From: UBA7672 sp964550535
Lineage (GTDB): Bacteria; Pseudomonadota; Alphaproteobacteria; Caulobacterales; Hyphomonadaceae
Assembly: GCA_964550535.1 (NCBI GenBank)
Contig: CAZJZQ010000165.1
Span: 1-5,894, forward strand
Reading direction: 5' to 3'
DNA length: 5,894 nt
The notes below the pieces were generated by a model that saw only the letters and a list, made by a program, of their open reading frames with translations, did not search any database and was not told the DNA's origin. This document shows, one piece after another, positions 5,302 to 5,894 of this stretch (position 1 is its first letter; each line of letters starts with the position of its first letter). Position numbers and translations under genes: made by a program.

Positions 5302-5894
5302 ATGAGCTTTTCGCTGTGGCTGCCCGTATTGGCGGGAGCTATCGCTGTCGCGTACGGCGTCTTCACTACTCAGCGTTTGATGGCCATGCCTTCGGGCAAT
5401 GCCCGGATGCAGGAAATCGCCGGCGCCATCCAGGAAGGCGCCAACGCCTACCTGAAACGTCAGTACCAGACGATCGCCATCGTGGGCGTGCTGGTGACGA
5501 TTGTTATCGCTGCGTTTTTCCAGAACTGGCAGGCTCCGGCCGGTTTCGTGATCGGCGCCGTGCTGTCGGGCGCGGCCGGCTTCATCGGAATGAAAGTCTC
5601 GGTGCAGGCCAATGTGCGCACCACCGAAGCCTCGTCCAAGGGACTGGCTCAGGGGCTGAACGTCGCCTTCCTCTCGGGCGCCGTGACCGGCATGTATGTG
5701 GTCGGTCTCGCCCTGCTGGGTTTGGCCGGATACTATATTCTGCTGACGGCCGGCCTGAACTATGAGCCGGGCGACCGCACCGTGATTGACGCGCTGGTGG
5801 CCCTCGGCCTCGGCGCCTCGCTGATCTCCATCTTCGCGCGTCTCGGCGGCGGCATCTTCACCAAGGGCGCCGACGTGGGCGGCGACATGGTGGG
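5302..5894 (+). CDS. hppA: Membrane-bound H+-translocating pyrophosphatase, N-terminal part (3' end outside window)
   Basis: The first 197 residues of an inner-membrane ion pump that couples hydrolysis of pyrophosphate to proton (in some members sodium) export. It uses the pyrophosphate released by biosynthesis. Full-length members are about 700 residues with 16 membrane helices. Helices are visible at about residues 4-22, 58-73, 80-97, 120-148 and 161-179. Family motifs are GAIQEGANAYLKRQYQTIA (41-59), KVSVQANVRTTEASSKGLAQ (98-117) and GGGIFTKGADVGGDMVG, the start of the catalytic loop; the window ends just before its expected Lys-x-Glu. Many homologues read KAADVGAD where this has KGADVGGD. 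The residue that separates K+-dependent from independent forms lies outside. The start is supported by GAGG at 5290-5293, eight bases upstream. A start at 5302 gives the family-typical N-terminus. Confidence 0.95.
   Translation, partial: MSFSLWLPVLAGAIAVAYGVFTTQRLMAMPSGNARMQEIAGAIQEGANAYLKRQYQTIAIVGVLVTIVIAAFFQNWQAPAGFVIGAVLSGAAGFIGMKVSVQANVRTTEASSKGLAQGLNVAFLSGAVTGMYVVGLALLGLAGYYILLTAGLNYEPGDRTVIDALVALGLGASLISIFARLGGGIFTKGADVGGDMV

Noticed and set aside
5199..5765. Open frame of 188 codons on the + strand overlapping hppA
   Set aside because: It is the wrong frame over the pyrophosphatase N-terminus; the frame from 5302 carries all the family motifs.

Overview
This GC-rich window looks like chromosomal DNA of an alphaproteobacterium. 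The isoleucine/valine (ilv) proteins, the rhomboid protease and the proton-pumping pyrophosphatase all have an alphaproteobacterial look. GANTC, the CcrM methylation site of that class, is rare here and sits almost only near gene starts. Caulobacterales/Hyphomonadales-type bacteria would fit, but the genus cannot be fixed from the sequence. Every gene I support is on the + strand.

Bases 1-2998 are a branched-chain amino acid operon. It holds the C-terminal third of the acetolactate synthase large subunit (ilvB), a DUF1851/Tdi1-like gene, the synthase small subunit (ilvN) and ketol-acid reductoisomerase (ilvC), and it ends in a strong intrinsic terminator at 2963-2998. The first three genes overlap by one base at each junction (TAATG, then TGATG), so they are probably translated in a coupled way. 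IlvB and IlvN form the enzyme that makes acetolactate and acetohydroxybutyrate, and IlvC takes the next step. The gene wedged between the two synthase subunits is the oddest part of the layout. Ten N bases inside ilvN mark an assembly gap.

Bases 2999-4971 hold three separate small genes. They are a rhomboid intramembrane serine protease with a complete catalytic set, behind a leader rich in inverted repeats; a secreted four-cysteine DUF3617 protein; and a short DUF1810 protein that seems to lack the family's usual C-terminal end. Nothing ties these three into one pathway.

Bases 4972-5301 are a 330-base intergenic region with a hairpin, three inverted repeats, a candidate promoter and two GANTC sites. 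It leads into the first 197 codons of a membrane-bound pyrophosphatase (hppA), which runs off the right edge.

I found no RNA genes, CRISPR array, insertion sequence or attachment site. I see no clear new biological system; the best leads are the gene inside the ilv operon and the dense regulatory architecture ahead of hppA.
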